DNA from: Flavobacteriaceae bacterium Ga0077528
Lineage (GTDB): Bacteria > Bacteroidota > Bacteroidia > Flavobacteriales > Flavobacteriaceae
Reading direction: 5' to 3'
Length of the DNA: 64,000 nucleotides
NCBI GenBank assembly: GCA_001464475.1
Contig: LNDX01000017.1
Coordinates: 1-64,000, forward strand
Position numbers and translations under genes: made by a program. Of this stretch, positions 40,030 to 49,059 are shown one piece after another (within the stretch, counting starts at the first letter, position 1; every line of letters starts with the position of its first letter). Under the pieces are notes generated by a model that did no database searches, was not told where the DNA came from, and was given only the letters and a program-made list of their open reading frames with translations.

Positions 40030-40866
40030 ATGTTTCACGAAAGAAAACTTCTTATTGCAACAAAACATCAGAAGGAATCAGTAATTGCACCTTTATTCTG
40101 GGAAGAATTTAGAAATTACTGTTTCACTTCTGATGCCTTTGACACTGATTTGCTAGGTACTTTTTCTGGTGAAATAGACAGAAAAGAAGATGCGCTATCA
40201 ACATTAAGAGCAAAATGCATCATAGCAAATAAAGCCACTAATTGTGATTTAGTGGTTGCAAGCGAAGGTTCTTTTGGAGCACATCCAACACTATTTTTTG
40301 CGCAAGCCAATGAAGAGTTGATGATGCTTAAAGATTTTAAAAACGATATTGAAATTGTCGCAAGAGAAATTAGCATGGAAACCAATTTCAATGGGAAATT
40401 AATAACTAATGAAGCCGATTTATTAGAATTTGCTGAAAAAGTAAATTTTCCAAGTCATGCGATAATTCTAAAACCTGAAGAAAAGAATTTTTCAAAAATC
40501 ATTAAAGGAATAACTGATAAAGATGTTTTACTAAAAAGCTATAATGAACTAAAACAAGAATTCAATAGCGTTTATGCTGAAACAGATATGAGAGCTATGT
40601 TCAATCCAACTCGAATGAAAGTAATTGAAAAAGTGACTCACAAATTAATTGAAAAAATTAAAAGTTTATGTCCGAAATGCGCCTTACCAGGTTTTGATAT
40701 TGTCAAAGCAAATCCGGGTTTACCATGCGAAAATTGTTTATTACCTACTCGATCTACATTAAGTTATTTATACCAATGTAAAAAATGTTGCTATGAAAAA
40801 GAATTACATTATCCGAGAGGTATAAAATTTGAAGACCCAACTTATTGTGACAACTGCAATCCTTAA
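40030..40866 (+). CDS. DUF6671-family protein with zinc ribbon
   Basis: The 278-residue protein matches the DUF6671 outline: MFHERKLLIATKHQKESVIA, an N-terminal alpha/beta domain with VVASEGSFGAHPTLFFAQAN, then FNPTRMKVIEKVTHKLIEKI. A C-terminal cysteine-rich segment follows with CPKCALPGF, CENCLLPT, CKKCCYEKE and CDNC, which suggests two zinc-binding knuckles. The biochemical role is unknown. It is tightly spaced (8 bp) with the downstream sua5 gene. Confidence 0.75.
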   Translation: MFHERKLLIATKHQKESVIAPLFWEEFRNYCFTSDAFDTDLLGTFSGEIDRKEDALSTLRAKCIIANKATNCDLVVASEGSFGAHPTLFFAQANEELMMLKDFKNDIEIVAREISMETNFNGKLITNEADLLEFAEKVNFPSHAIILKPEEKNFSKIIKGITDKDVLLKSYNELKQEFNSVYAETDMRAMFNPTRMKVIEKVTHKLIEKIKSLCPKCALPGFDIVKANPGLPCENCLLPTRSTLSYLYQCKKCCYEKELHYPRGIKFEDPTYCDNCNP

Positions 40867-40874
40867 AAATAATT

Positions 40875-41834
40875 ATGATTCAAATATCCAAAGACATAGT
40901 AAAAGCCAAAGAAATTCTTGAGAATGAAAATTTAGTTGCTATTCCTACTGAAACCGTTTATGGCTTGGCAGGAAATATTTACAGCGAAAAAGCAATAAAC
41001 AAAATTTTTAAAACAAAAAATAGACCTTTCAATAATCCACTAATCGTTCATATACATTCTAAAGAATTATTAGAAAATATAGCTCAAGAAGTTCCTGAAA
41101 AAGCTAAACAATTAGCAGAAGCTTTTTGGCCAGGTTCGCTAACTCTAGTTTTAAAGAAAAAAGAAACGATACCTTATAGCATTACAGCTGGAAAAGAAAC
41201 AGTCGCTGTGAGAGTTCCCAATCATACTTTGACTTTAGAATTATTAAAACAACTTGATTTTCCATTGGCTGCTCCGAGTGCAAATCCGTTTGGCTCCATA
41301 AGTCCAACCACTTCTCAACATGTTGCCGATTATTTTACAGATACTTTAGAAATGGTTCTTGATGGTGGTAATTGTGAAAATGGGATAGAATCTACGATTG
41401 TTGGTTTTGAAAATGAAAAAGCAATTCTTTACCGTTTAGGATCAATTTCTGTTGAAGATATAGAATCTATAATTGGACCTATTCAAATTGTAAATAAAAA
41501 TGATAGTTCGCCAAATGCACCAGGAATGCTTTCCAGACATTACGCACCAAAAACCAAAACGATAGTGTCAGAAAATATTGAAGATGAAATAAAAAACTAT
41601 CCAACATCTAAAATTGGAGTTTTATTATTTCAAGATTTAAAAATAAATGATGAAAATATTGAAAAAGAAATACTTTCAATTAATGGTAGTTTAAAAGAAG
41701 CCACTGCCAACCTATATGCTGCAATGCATCGATTAGACAAAAAAGGTTTAGACCTTATTATAGCCGAGAAGTTTCCTGAAAACGATTTAGGAAAATCAAT
41801 TAACGATCGTTTAGAACGAGCGACAAAAAAATAA
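40875..41834 (+). CDS. sua5: L-threonylcarbamoyladenylate synthase, Sua5 type
   Basis: The 319-residue protein has a YrdC/Sua5 domain (about 1-200) with AIPTETVYGLAGNIYSEKAI, KTKNRPFNNPLIVHI, FWPGSLTLVLKKKETIP, VAVRVPNHTLTLELL and PLAAPSANPFGSISPTTSQH. A Sua5 linker and C-terminal domain follow (from about 215, SPNAPGMLSRHYAPKTKT). It makes threonylcarbamoyl-AMP from threonine, bicarbonate and ATP for the t6A37 modification of tRNA. Bicarbonate is a substrate, which may explain its place beside a bicarbonate permease gene, 6 bp downstream. Confidence 0.93.
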   Translation: MIQISKDIVKAKEILENENLVAIPTETVYGLAGNIYSEKAINKIFKTKNRPFNNPLIVHIHSKELLENIAQEVPEKAKQLAEAFWPGSLTLVLKKKETIPYSITAGKETVAVRVPNHTLTLELLKQLDFPLAAPSANPFGSISPTTSQHVADYFTDTLEMVLDGGNCENGIESTIVGFENEKAILYRLGSISVEDIESIIGPIQIVNKNDSSPNAPGMLSRHYAPKTKTIVSENIEDEIKNYPTSKIGVLLFQDLKINDENIEKEILSINGSLKEATANLYAAMHRLDKKGLDLIIAEKFPENDLGKSINDRLERATKK

Positions 41835-41839
41835 ATTCA

Positions 41840-42805
41840 ATGAACTTAAATTTACTCTTAGATAATTTAACCAATCCAGCATTACTGTTTTTTTTACTTG
41901 GAATAATAGCAGTAAAACTAAAAAGTGATTTGGAAATACCACCAAATTCGTCAAAATTTATTTCTCTGTATTTATTGTTTTCTATCGGATTTAAAGGCGG
42001 ACAAGAATTGGCTCACAGCCACTTTAATCTAGAAATAGTATGGTCTGTTTTATTTGGTGTTTTAATCGCATTAATTATACCTATTTATTCATATTTCATT
42101 TTAAGAAGAAAATTTAGTGTTTATGATTCTGGTGCTATCGCAGCTGCTTACGGCTCAGTGAGTGCGGTGACTTTTGTAACAGCAGCTTCCTTTTTAGAAA
42201 TTCAACACATGAGTTTTAGCGGACACATGGTAGCTGTAATGGCTTTGATGGAAGCACCAGCAATAGTTGTTGGTGTAATTTTAATTAGATTGTTTGACAC
42301 CAAAAAAGAAATAAACACCTCTATTTTGTCAATTGTTAGACATTCTTTTACAAATGGTAGTGTACTTCTAATATTAGGAAGTTTAATTATTGGTTTACTT
42401 GCCAGTGATGAACAAGCAATGGGAATAAAACCATTTACAAATGATTTATTCAAAGGTTTCCTTGCCATTTTTCTATTAGATATGGGAATTGTAAGCGGAA
42501 AAAAACTTGGTGATTTTCTTAAAAGCGGTTGGTTTGCAGTAATTTTTGCAATAGCAATACCATTAATTAATGGATGCTTGGTTGCAGTAGCAAGCCATCT
42601 TGTAACAAATGATATCGGAAATAGATTTATGCTTTCTGTTTTAGCGGCAAGTGCTTCTTATATAGCTGTTCCTGCAGCTATGAAAATAGCAGTTCCAAAG
42701 GCAAATCCGGGTCTATTTCTACCAATGGCTTTAGCTGTTACATTTCCTTTCAATATAACTTTAGGAATGCCAATTTATTTATCAATAATTCAGATAAATA
42801 ACTAA
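41840..42805 (+). CDS. sbtA: Sodium-dependent bicarbonate permease, SbtA-type
   Basis: The 321-residue membrane protein has about ten hydrophobic segments and the SbtA landmarks: NLTNPALLFFLLGIIAVKLK, LYLLFSIGFKGGQELAHS, AAAYGSVSAVTFVTAASFLE, and GIVSGKKLGDFLKSGW near the middle, with PSANPGLFLPMALAVTFPFN-like C-terminal repeat (here PKANPGLFLPMALAVTFPFN). In cyanobacteria SbtA imports bicarbonate with sodium. No PII-like SbtB gene is adjacent. It ends the run divergent from the CbbR-like regulator and faces a carbonic anhydrase gene across a terminator. Confidence 0.85.
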   Translation: MNLNLLLDNLTNPALLFFLLGIIAVKLKSDLEIPPNSSKFISLYLLFSIGFKGGQELAHSHFNLEIVWSVLFGVLIALIIPIYSYFILRRKFSVYDSGAIAAAYGSVSAVTFVTAASFLEIQHMSFSGHMVAVMALMEAPAIVVGVILIRLFDTKKEINTSILSIVRHSFTNGSVLLILGSLIIGLLASDEQAMGIKPFTNDLFKGFLAIFLLDMGIVSGKKLGDFLKSGWFAVIFAIAIPLINGCLVAVASHLVTNDIGNRFMLSVLAASASYIAVPAAMKIAVPKANPGLFLPMALAVTFPFNITLGMPIYLSIIQINN

Positions 42806-42837
42806 CAGTTAATTTTTTTTTTTCATTCATGTTTAGG

Positions 42838-42875
42838 TTTGAAAGACTACATTCTAAGAATGTAGTCTTTCTATT
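42838..42875. terminator. Bidirectional terminator between sbtA and carbonic anhydrase
   Basis: GAAAGACTACATTC and GAATGTAGTCTTTC form a perfect 14-bp stem with a 3-base loop between converging genes. Confidence 0.75.
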
Positions 42876-42880
42876 TAAAA

Positions 42881-43525
42881 CTAATTTGAAAATTTTAATT
42901 GATACACTTCATCTAACTCATCATTAGAACTCATGTTTACACCTAAGTCAGTTACATAACCAGAATTTAAACCATAAGTCCATCCATGCAGTGTTAACTC
43001 TTGACCATTTCTCCAAGCATTTTGAACTATTGAAGTTTTTGCCAAATCAAATACTTGTTCTTGTGCATTAACTTCAACAAATTTATTAAAACGATCCTCT
43101 TCATCTTCGATAGTGTTTAGATAGTGTTCGTGCAATCTATAAACATCTTTTATGTGTCTAATCCAGTTGTCAATTAATCCAATAGATTGATTTCCCATTG
43201 CTGCTTTAACTCCACCACAACCATAATGACCACATACAATAACATGTTTTACTTTCAAAACATTAACAGCATAATCTAAAACACTTAACATGTTCATATC
43301 ACTATGAATTACCATATTGGCAATATTTCTATGTACAAAAACTTCTCCAGGTTTAGCACCAATTATTTCATTTGCAGGAACTCTACTATCAGAACAACCT
43401 ATCCATAATAAAGGTGGCTGTTGTCCTTTTGCTAAATCTTTGAAATATTCTGCATCAATTGCTAATTGATTCTCAACCCATTTCTTATTGTTATCTAGAA
43501 TCTTTTTATAAAAATCACTACTCAT
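42881..43525 (-). CDS. can: Beta-class carbonic anhydrase
   Basis: The 214-residue enzyme shows zinc and active-site motifs WIGCSDSRVPANEI (Cys 44, Asp 46, Arg 48) and VIVCGHYGCGGVKAAM (His 100, Cys 103), with the standard C-terminal LHGWTYGLNSGYVTDLGV. It interconverts CO2 and bicarbonate in the cytoplasm. It follows the SulP transporter gene by 8 bp on the same strand, an arrangement frequent in bacteria in which the SulP protein imports bicarbonate or another anion. Confidence 0.95.
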   Translation of the reverse strand: MSSDFYKKILDNNKKWVENQLAIDAEYFKDLAKGQQPPLLWIGCSDSRVPANEIIGAKPGEVFVHRNIANMVIHSDMNMLSVLDYAVNVLKVKHVIVCGHYGCGGVKAAMGNQSIGLIDNWIRHIKDVYRLHEHYLNTIEDEEDRFNKFVEVNAQEQVFDLAKTSIVQNAWRNGQELTLHGWTYGLNSGYVTDLGVNMSSNDELDEVYQLKFSN

Positions 43526-43533
43526 CTTAGCTA

Positions 43534-45189
43534 TTATTTAAATATTATGTTTTTATTTTCTATGGTTTCCAATTTTCTTTTAAGTACGTTATACTTGTGT
43601 TCAATAGTCACAGTATTTTGATATCCATCACTATTTTCAAGATTATAACCCTCTTTAAAGCCAACTAATTTAACATTAATATTTAATTCTTTAGCTTTTA
43701 TTTTTTTAAACTCTCTAATTAAATCTAAAACATCATGAGCTATATACACAGTAGCACTAGCATTTATAACTACTTTAGAATTTTCAGGTATCTTATTTAA
43801 GGTATCTTTTATAGCCGATTTATTTAGAAATGAAACCTCTTGAGCTAAATCGATGTGAATGATGTCTCCTTCATGATAATCTTCAACTTTAAAATTATAG
43901 GCACGTTTAGAATTACCTATCAAAATAAATACAATATTGATAACCATACCAAGTGCAACTCCTTTTAGCAAGTCAGTAGCAACAACAGCCACAAAAGTAA
44001 ATATGAAAGGAATGAACTGATAAATTTTATCTTTCTCCCAAAAATGTTTAATTGTTTTAGGATTGGCTAATTTATAACCTACTAATAATAAAACTGCTGC
44101 TAAAGTTGCTAATGGAATTTTATTCAAAATTGATGGAATAGCTAAAACGCTCACTAACAAAAGTACACCATGAATTATTGCAGACATTTTAGATTTTGCT
44201 CCAGCAGCATTATTAGCTGTAGTTCTTACAACAACAGAAGTCATTGGTAAACCTCCTAAAAGTGAACTAATAATGTTACCTAATCCTTGTGCCTTCAGTT
44301 CGACATTAGTGTTTGTATATCTTTTTTGAGCGTCCATTCTATCTGATGCTTCAATACACAAAAGAGTTTCAATCGAAGCAACAACAGCAATGGTTAAGGC
44401 AACAATCCAAACTTTAGAATTAGAAATAGAAGCAAAATCTGGATAAACTATAATATTTTTAAATTCTTCTAAGGTTGTTGGTACTGGTAAACTTACCAAA
44501 TGCTCTTTCGCAATTGCTAAATTACTTCCCGATTGTATAAAAAATTCATTTAGTAAAATACTAACAATTACTGCAACCAATGCTGGCGGAACTAACTTTA
44601 TTTTCTTTAAAAAATCAACTTTATTCCATAAAATCAATATTGCTAAAGAAATTAAAGCAATTACTATAGAACCTATTTGTACATGATTAAAAACCTGAAA
44701 TAGTTCAGAAAAAGTGTTTTGCCCATCAGGTTGAAAAAAAGATTCATCACCTTCAAAATCTGGATCATAGCCGAATGCGTGAGGAATTTGTTTAAGTATA
44801 ATGATAACACCAATTCCTGCTAACATTCCTTCGATAACGTTGTTGGGGAAATAATTAGAAATTGTTCCTGCTTTAACAAATCCTAAAATCAATTGGATAA
44901 TTCCTGCAATTAGAACTGCTAATAAAAACGCATTAAAAGATCCTAAATCGGTGATAGCTGTTAAAACAATTGCTGTTAAGCCAGCAGCTGGACCAGAAAC
45001 ACTTAAATGTGATTGGCTTAAATACCCAACTACAATACCTCCAACAACGCCAGAAATAATTCCTGAAAATAATGGTGCTCCACTTGCTAATGCAATTCCG
45101 AGACACAATGGCAACGCCACCAAAAAAACCACTAAACCTGAGGCGAAATCAGATTTTAGGTTTGAAAAAAGGTTGATTTTTTTTGTCAT
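43534..45189 (-). CDS. SulP-family anion transporter with STAS domain
   Basis: The 551-residue protein has a SulP transport domain (about 1-420: SDFASGLVVFLVALPLCLGI, SHLSVSGPAAGLTAIVLTAI, FPNNVIEGMLAGIGVIIILK, LLGGLPMTSVVVRTTANNAA). A C-terminal STAS-like region follows (about 440-540: EGDIIHIDLAQEVSFLNKSA, ATVYIAHDVLDLIREFKK). Its coupling with carbonic anhydrase suggests bicarbonate uptake of the BicA kind, although sulfate cannot be excluded from sequence. An ATG at 45189 follows an AT-rich gap without an obvious promoter. Confidence 0.9.
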   Translation of the reverse strand: MTKKINLFSNLKSDFASGLVVFLVALPLCLGIALASGAPLFSGIISGVVGGIVVGYLSQSHLSVSGPAAGLTAIVLTAITDLGSFNAFLLAVLIAGIIQLILGFVKAGTISNYFPNNVIEGMLAGIGVIIILKQIPHAFGYDPDFEGDESFFQPDGQNTFSELFQVFNHVQIGSIVIALISLAILILWNKVDFLKKIKLVPPALVAVIVSILLNEFFIQSGSNLAIAKEHLVSLPVPTTLEEFKNIIVYPDFASISNSKVWIVALTIAVVASIETLLCIEASDRMDAQKRYTNTNVELKAQGLGNIISSLLGGLPMTSVVVRTTANNAAGAKSKMSAIIHGVLLLVSVLAIPSILNKIPLATLAAVLLLVGYKLANPKTIKHFWEKDKIYQFIPFIFTFVAVVATDLLKGVALGMVINIVFILIGNSKRAYNFKVEDYHEGDIIHIDLAQEVSFLNKSAIKDTLNKIPENSKVVINASATVYIAHDVLDLIREFKKIKAKELNINVKLVGFKEGYNLENSDGYQNTVTIEHKYNVLKRKLETIENKNIIFK

Positions 45190-45251
45190 ACCAATAAAAT
45201 TTTAATACATGAATGCTTCCAAACAATTTGAAAAAGAAAAGTCTAAATGTA

Positions 45252-45539
45252 CTAAACCAATTCTGGCGGTGGTGAGAATATTTCTTCAGCAACATTATCA
45301 TGATGTGACAAGTTTTCAGAAACAATTTTAGAATTTAATTTAATTTTTGAATCTAAAGAAGGGTAATCAAATTGTTGTTTTAAATCAACTTTAATTTCTT
45401 TTAAATCTTTATGGATTTCTTCTTCAGCAAAGCTATAAAACAAAGACACATCAGTATTCTTTTCAATCAATGTTACAATTGTTGGCATTGATAGAAAAGC
45501 TATAAAAAGAACCATTAAAATTCTAGCTACTGACTTCAT
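45252..45539 (-). CDS. Small secreted hypothetical protein
   Basis: The 95-residue product begins with a signal-like helix (MKSVARILMVLFIAFLSMPT) and ends with a charged region. It is often seen upstream of such transporter genes in this group but has no named family that I recognise. The start at 45539 is supported by a minus-strand CAAAAATA (45544-45551) immediately upstream, which would make the message nearly leaderless; 45560 is a less likely start. It precedes the SulP gene by about 60 bp. Confidence 0.5.
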   Translation of the reverse strand: MKSVARILMVLFIAFLSMPTIVTLIEKNTDVSLFYSFAEEEIHKDLKEIKVDLKQQFDYPSLDSKIKLNSKIVSENLSHHDNVAEEIFSPPPELV

Positions 45540-45637
45540 ATTGCAAAAATAGCTTTTCAATCAGAATAAAAAAGTTATTGTTTAAATTTAACTAAAAATT
45601 ATTAAGATTAATATCCATAAATTAAATTGATAGTTTT

Positions 45638-45645
45638 TATATTTG
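45638..45645 (+). promoter_or_regulatory. -7 element TATATTTG of oxyR
   Basis: A perfect TAnnTTTG match ends 19 bp before the oxyR start codon. Confidence 0.5.
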
Positions 45646-45664
45646 TATCAAATTTTACTATACA

Positions 45665-46606
45665 ATGACCATTACACAACTTCAATATGTTTTAGCAGTA
45701 GCTGAATACAAAAATTTTACCCTTGCAGCCGAAAAATGTTTTGTTACACAACCTACTTTAAGTATGCAAATTCAAAAAGTAGAAGACGAACTTGACATTC
45801 AAATATTTGATAGAAGTAAGAAACCAATTCAACTCACTGAAATTGGTCAGAAAATTGTCAATCAAGCTAAGAACATTGTTAATGAAGCCGACAGAATTCA
45901 AGACATTGTTCATCAACAAAAAGGGTTTATTGGTGGTGAGTTTAGGATAGGTATAATTCCAACCATTATGCCAACCCTTTTACCAATGTTTTTGAAAAAT
46001 TTCATTAAAAAATATCCAAAAGTAAAACTGATTATTGAAGAATTAAATACTGAGGATATTATTTTCAAATTAAACAACGGACATTTAGATGCCGCAATTG
46101 CTGCAACACCATTAAATGAAGAAAAAATTAAAGAAGTAGTGCTTTATTTTGAGCCATTTGTAGCTTACATACCTGAAGATCATGAGAGTTTTTCGAAAAA
46201 AGAAATTGAAATTTCTGATTTGAATTTGGATGAAATTTTACTTCTTCAAGACGGTCATTGCTTTAGAGATAGCGTTTTAAATTTATGTAAAAACAATACT
46301 AATTCTGAACCCAATCATTTTCAAATTGAAAGTGGAAGCTTTGAAACATTAATAAAATTAGCAGACGAAGGTTTAGGCACTACACTTCTTCCTTATCTAC
46401 ACACATTGGATTTAAAGGAAAAAGATCAAGTAAAATTGCGTCAATTTAAAGAACCAAAACCCGCAAGAGAAGTAAGTTTAATTTATCCGAAAAACGAATT
46501 AAAAATTCATATTATTGATGCTTTAAGATCTTCAATAAGTGGCGTTGTAAAAGGTGCAATTGCTTTTCAAAATGTTCAAATTGTAAGTCCAAAAGCTACA
46601 AAATAA
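45665..46606 (+). CDS. oxyR: Hydrogen-peroxide sensor OxyR
   Basis: The 313-residue LysR-type protein has the OxyR helix-turn-helix (MTITQLQYVLAVAEYKNFTL, AAEKCFVTQPTLSMQIQKVE). Decisively, the redox pair lies in QDGHCFRDSVLNLCKN, with Cys 199 and Cys 208 at exactly the numbering and spacing of the E. coli protein. Peroxide forms a disulfide between these cysteines and switches on catalase and peroxiredoxin genes. No peroxidase gene is adjacent, so it regulates distant targets. It ends at a bidirectional terminator. Confidence 0.93.
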   Translation: MTITQLQYVLAVAEYKNFTLAAEKCFVTQPTLSMQIQKVEDELDIQIFDRSKKPIQLTEIGQKIVNQAKNIVNEADRIQDIVHQQKGFIGGEFRIGIIPTIMPTLLPMFLKNFIKKYPKVKLIIEELNTEDIIFKLNNGHLDAAIAATPLNEEKIKEVVLYFEPFVAYIPEDHESFSKKEIEISDLNLDEILLLQDGHCFRDSVLNLCKNNTNSEPNHFQIESGSFETLIKLADEGLGTTLLPYLHTLDLKEKDQVKLRQFKEPKPAREVSLIYPKNELKIHIIDALRSSISGVVKGAIAFQNVQIVSPKATK

Positions 46607-46634
46607 AAAAAAGGAGTTAGCAAACTCCTTTTTT
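46607..46634. terminator. Bidirectional terminator after oxyR
   Basis: AAAAGGAGTT and AACTCCTTTT flank a short loop with T tracts on both sides. It overlaps the last codons of the minus-strand gene at 46617. Confidence 0.7.
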
Positions 46635-46832
46635 GTTTTTTATGGTTTCTGTTATACATTCTTGTAAATGTGGCTTGTTTATAGTGAAATAAGACAACCA
46701 ATTTTGCAACAAGTCAATCTCATAAGGTAACAAGCTATTCACAGCCTTTTTTAATTTCCTTCTAAAAAGGTTAGGATCAATACTTACACTCTCTAATTCT
46801 GACTTAGTGTAATCGTAAATCATTCTTGGCAT
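46617..46832 (-). CDS. Small conserved protein, copy A (71 residues)
   Basis: MPRMIYDYTKSELESVSIDP opens a helical protein with LPYEIDLLQNWLSYFTINKP near the end. The paralogue at 47097-47294 has the same plan. No family name is known to me. The terminator hairpin overlaps its final codons, so its C-terminal tail may be an adaptation to or by-product of that hairpin. Confidence 0.65.
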   Translation of the reverse strand: MPRMIYDYTKSELESVSIDPNLFRRKLKKAVNSLLPYEIDLLQNWLSYFTINKPHLQECITETIKNKKGVC

Positions 46833-47066
46833 AAGAAAAAAAATTAGTAGGTTAATATTCTATGATAGATTTGGGAATCATAATGTAAACTTAAAAAGTA
46901 TATTTTGATTAAACAAATAAAACTGTATTTTTTTATCGATTAAATACATTTTATTACGATAAAATACATTTTTTACATTTTTTAAAAGTTAAATCTTACA
47001 AAAATTTAATTCTCATACTATTCTAAAAACAACTTCAGATACATAAACCCAACTTTGTAAAACAAA

Positions 47067-47092
47067 AAAAAGGAACCGTTTAAGTTCCTTTT
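47067..47092. terminator. Terminator after small protein copy B
   Basis: AAAAGGAAC and GTTCCTTTT form a 9-bp stem with an 8-base loop just after the stop of the minus-strand gene. Confidence 0.6.
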
Positions 47093-47096
47093 AGTT

Positions 47097-47294
47097 TTAT
47101 TTGTTCATAATCAGTAAACATTGCCTTAACTCTGGCTTTTCTTTAGTGAAATTGAGCAACCATTCTGTTAGCTGTTCGATTTCATAAGGTAAAAGCACTC
47201 TGACCGCCTTGTCTAATTCTTTACAGAAAAGTATCGCATCAAAGCTAACTCTTTCCAATACAGATTTAGTGTAGTCATAAATCAATCTTGACAT
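47097..47294 (-). CDS. Small conserved protein, copy B (65 residues)
   Basis: MSRLIYDYTKSVLERVSFDA and LPYEIEQLTEWLLNFTKEKP align with the 71-residue protein 260 bp downstream, giving a tandem duplicated pair. Each copy has its own terminator, so each is probably transcribed separately. Function unknown. Confidence 0.65.
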   Translation of the reverse strand: MSRLIYDYTKSVLERVSFDAILFCKELDKAVRVLLPYEIEQLTEWLLNFTKEKPELRQCLLIMNK

Positions 47295-47409
47295 AATTAG
47301 TGGTTAAATTGTTAGACTTTTAAATCACAGATTTAATAAGAACGTAAATATTGGGATTTTATTATTATCAAAATTAAATTATTTTTAAATACAAAATAAA
47401 AATAATACG

Positions 47410-48072
47410 TTAAATTTTAATTGCGCGAAGCATTTCTCGCTTGCCAGGTGCTCCAGGAAGTTTTTCTACTTTAAAACCACATTCTAACATCGTGTTTTTA
47501 ATAGAGGAACGGCAAGCATAAGTTACCAAAACACAATTAGGTTTCAATGCAGCATACATTTTTTTAAAAATTTCTAACGACCATAATTCAGGTTGTACTC
47601 TAAAACCGAAAGCATCAAAATAAATCAAATCGAAAGCATTTTCATCTGTAATATCTTGAAAGAATTGCTTTCTTTTGATTAAAGAAAAATTGCTTGAAAT
47701 TGTATGCTTTTCTTCCCAAGAAATTTGATGCATTTTATCGAAAACATCCTTTTCATTAGATGCATTTAATTCGGAAACATAATTCATTTGTAAAGCCTCT
47801 TCTACTTGAACAGGATAAGCTTCTACTCCAACATAATCAATAGTTTGATTTACTTTTTGAGATTCTAAATAGGTTATAAAAGCATTCAATCCGGTTCCAA
47901 AGCCAATCTCTAAAATTGAAACAGGCTTTCCTTCAAACAAAGAAAGTCCGCTTTTGATAAAAACATGATAAGCCTCTTGAATAGCACCATGTTTAGAATG
48001 ATAACTTTCATCCCAATCTGGTAAATGAATGGTTGTAGAACCATCGTTTGTAGTGAGAATTTCTCTTTTCAA
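47410..48072 (-). CDS. mnmD: tRNA U34 methyltransferase MnmD
   Basis: The 220-residue methyltransferase matches stand-alone MnmD: GSTTIHLPDWDESYHSKHGA, IQEAYHVFIKSG, VSILEIGFGTGLNAFIT (SAM-binding motif I), FDLIYFDAFGFRVQPELWS (motif with catalytic Asp) and a C-terminal GFKVEKLPGAPGKREMLRA. It completes the mnm5 wobble-uridine modification by methylating nm5U34. E. coli fuses this domain with MnmC; here only the methyltransferase half is encoded. It lies 2 bp after the cytochrome-like lipoprotein gene. Confidence 0.92.
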   Translation of the reverse strand: MKREILTTNDGSTTIHLPDWDESYHSKHGAIQEAYHVFIKSGLSLFEGKPVSILEIGFGTGLNAFITYLESQKVNQTIDYVGVEAYPVQVEEALQMNYVSELNASNEKDVFDKMHQISWEEKHTISSNFSLIKRKQFFQDITDENAFDLIYFDAFGFRVQPELWSLEIFKKMYAALKPNCVLVTYACRSSIKNTMLECGFKVEKLPGAPGKREMLRAIKI

Positions 48073-48074
48073 GA

Positions 48075-48530
48075 TTACTTAATATACAATTTCTTAATTC
48101 TCGGAATTGGTCCGCCACATTTACCTTTATGGCATGTTATACAAGCATCAACTCCTTTATTAAAGTTCTCTTTTACATTTTCAGTTTCCGAATAAATCAA
48201 TTTTTGAGCTGCAATGTATTTATCAGCGTTTTCTTTAAAAAAAGCATCGTTATCACTAGGAGTTGTGAATTTGGCAGAATAAATTTTATTGAAAAATTCT
48301 GGAAACTTTCCAACAGTATCACCTTTAATAATTCGCAATCTCAATTGTTGATTGTGAGCATACATTTGTTCCATAAGCGAAGCCATTTCTGACATTTCGT
48401 ACATTTCAAATTTCTTTTCTTTTACAGAATCATTTGCACAAGCTTCTTTATCTTCAGCCTTTTCAGTTTGCTTATTCTGACAAGAAATTAATAGCAAAAC
48501 AGAAAACGATAGTATCAAAAATTTCTTCAT
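48075..48530 (-). CDS. Lipoprotein with single haem c motif
   Basis: The 151-residue protein has a lipoprotein signal (MKKFLILSFSVLLLISCQNK, Cys 17), a helical body and a C-terminal haem-binding motif ACITCHKGKCGG (Cys 130 to His 134). The layout, helices with CxxCH near the C terminus, resembles cytochrome c'-type four-helix bundles. It probably sits in the periplasm. It is part of a tight minus-strand group with two DUF4920 genes and mnmD. Confidence 0.7.
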   Translation of the reverse strand: MKKFLILSFSVLLLISCQNKQTEKAEDKEACANDSVKEKKFEMYEMSEMASLMEQMYAHNQQLRLRIIKGDTVGKFPEFFNKIYSAKFTTPSDNDAFFKENADKYIAAQKLIYSETENVKENFNKGVDACITCHKGKCGGPIPRIKKLYIK

Positions 48531-48536
48531 TTTATA

Positions 48537-49049
48537 TTATTTCTTAATAAATACTCCAGTTGCAGTAAAGGAATAAGTAATTTCGGGCTTTTTAATTTTA
48601 TTAATTTCTGCTTGAGATTTCCCAGCATCTTTTGCATAATGTTTCAATTCATCAACCGATACTACATCAATAAAAGCTACACCATTCACAACAACTTCAC
48701 TTCCATCTGCATTAAGTGGTACAAAAAAACCATAATCTTTAAATTTTACAAATGCAGATTCTCCGTTTCCTAAATCTAGTTTCATCCAACATCCTTTCTT
48801 TTTACAAACGGAGTTGATTTTAGTAACAAATTTTACAGCAATAGAATCACCTTTTTTCAATGATTTATATTTCTTAAACATTTGTTCTTTAGTAATTATT
48901 TTATTCAGTTCAAATTTATCTCCAAAAGAAACAAAATCATTTGAATTTAATGTTGTTTGTGTCTTTGCTTTTTTTGCTGCTTGTTGTGCATTTACGTTTA
49001 AACCAATTGAAACGAAAGCAACTAATAATAGTAGTCTGAATTTTTTCAT
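48537..49049 (-). CDS. DUF4920 protein, copy A
   Basis: The 170-residue secreted protein has a signal peptide (MKKFRLLLLVAFVSIGLNVN, AQQ) and the DUF4920 core: FVSFGDKFELNKIITKEQMF, VCKKKGCWMKLDLGNGESAF and VKFKDYGFFVPLNADGSEVV. Two cysteines in KKKGCW and SVCK may bind a metal or form a disulfide. The next gene is a paralogue, and both share the C-terminal KDAGKSQAEINKI segment. Function is not established. Confidence 0.8.
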   Translation of the reverse strand: MKKFRLLLLVAFVSIGLNVNAQQAAKKAKTQTTLNSNDFVSFGDKFELNKIITKEQMFKKYKSLKKGDSIAVKFVTKINSVCKKKGCWMKLDLGNGESAFVKFKDYGFFVPLNADGSEVVVNGVAFIDVVSVDELKHYAKDAGKSQAEINKIKKPEITYSFTATGVFIKK

Positions 49050-49059
49050 TTTTATAAAT

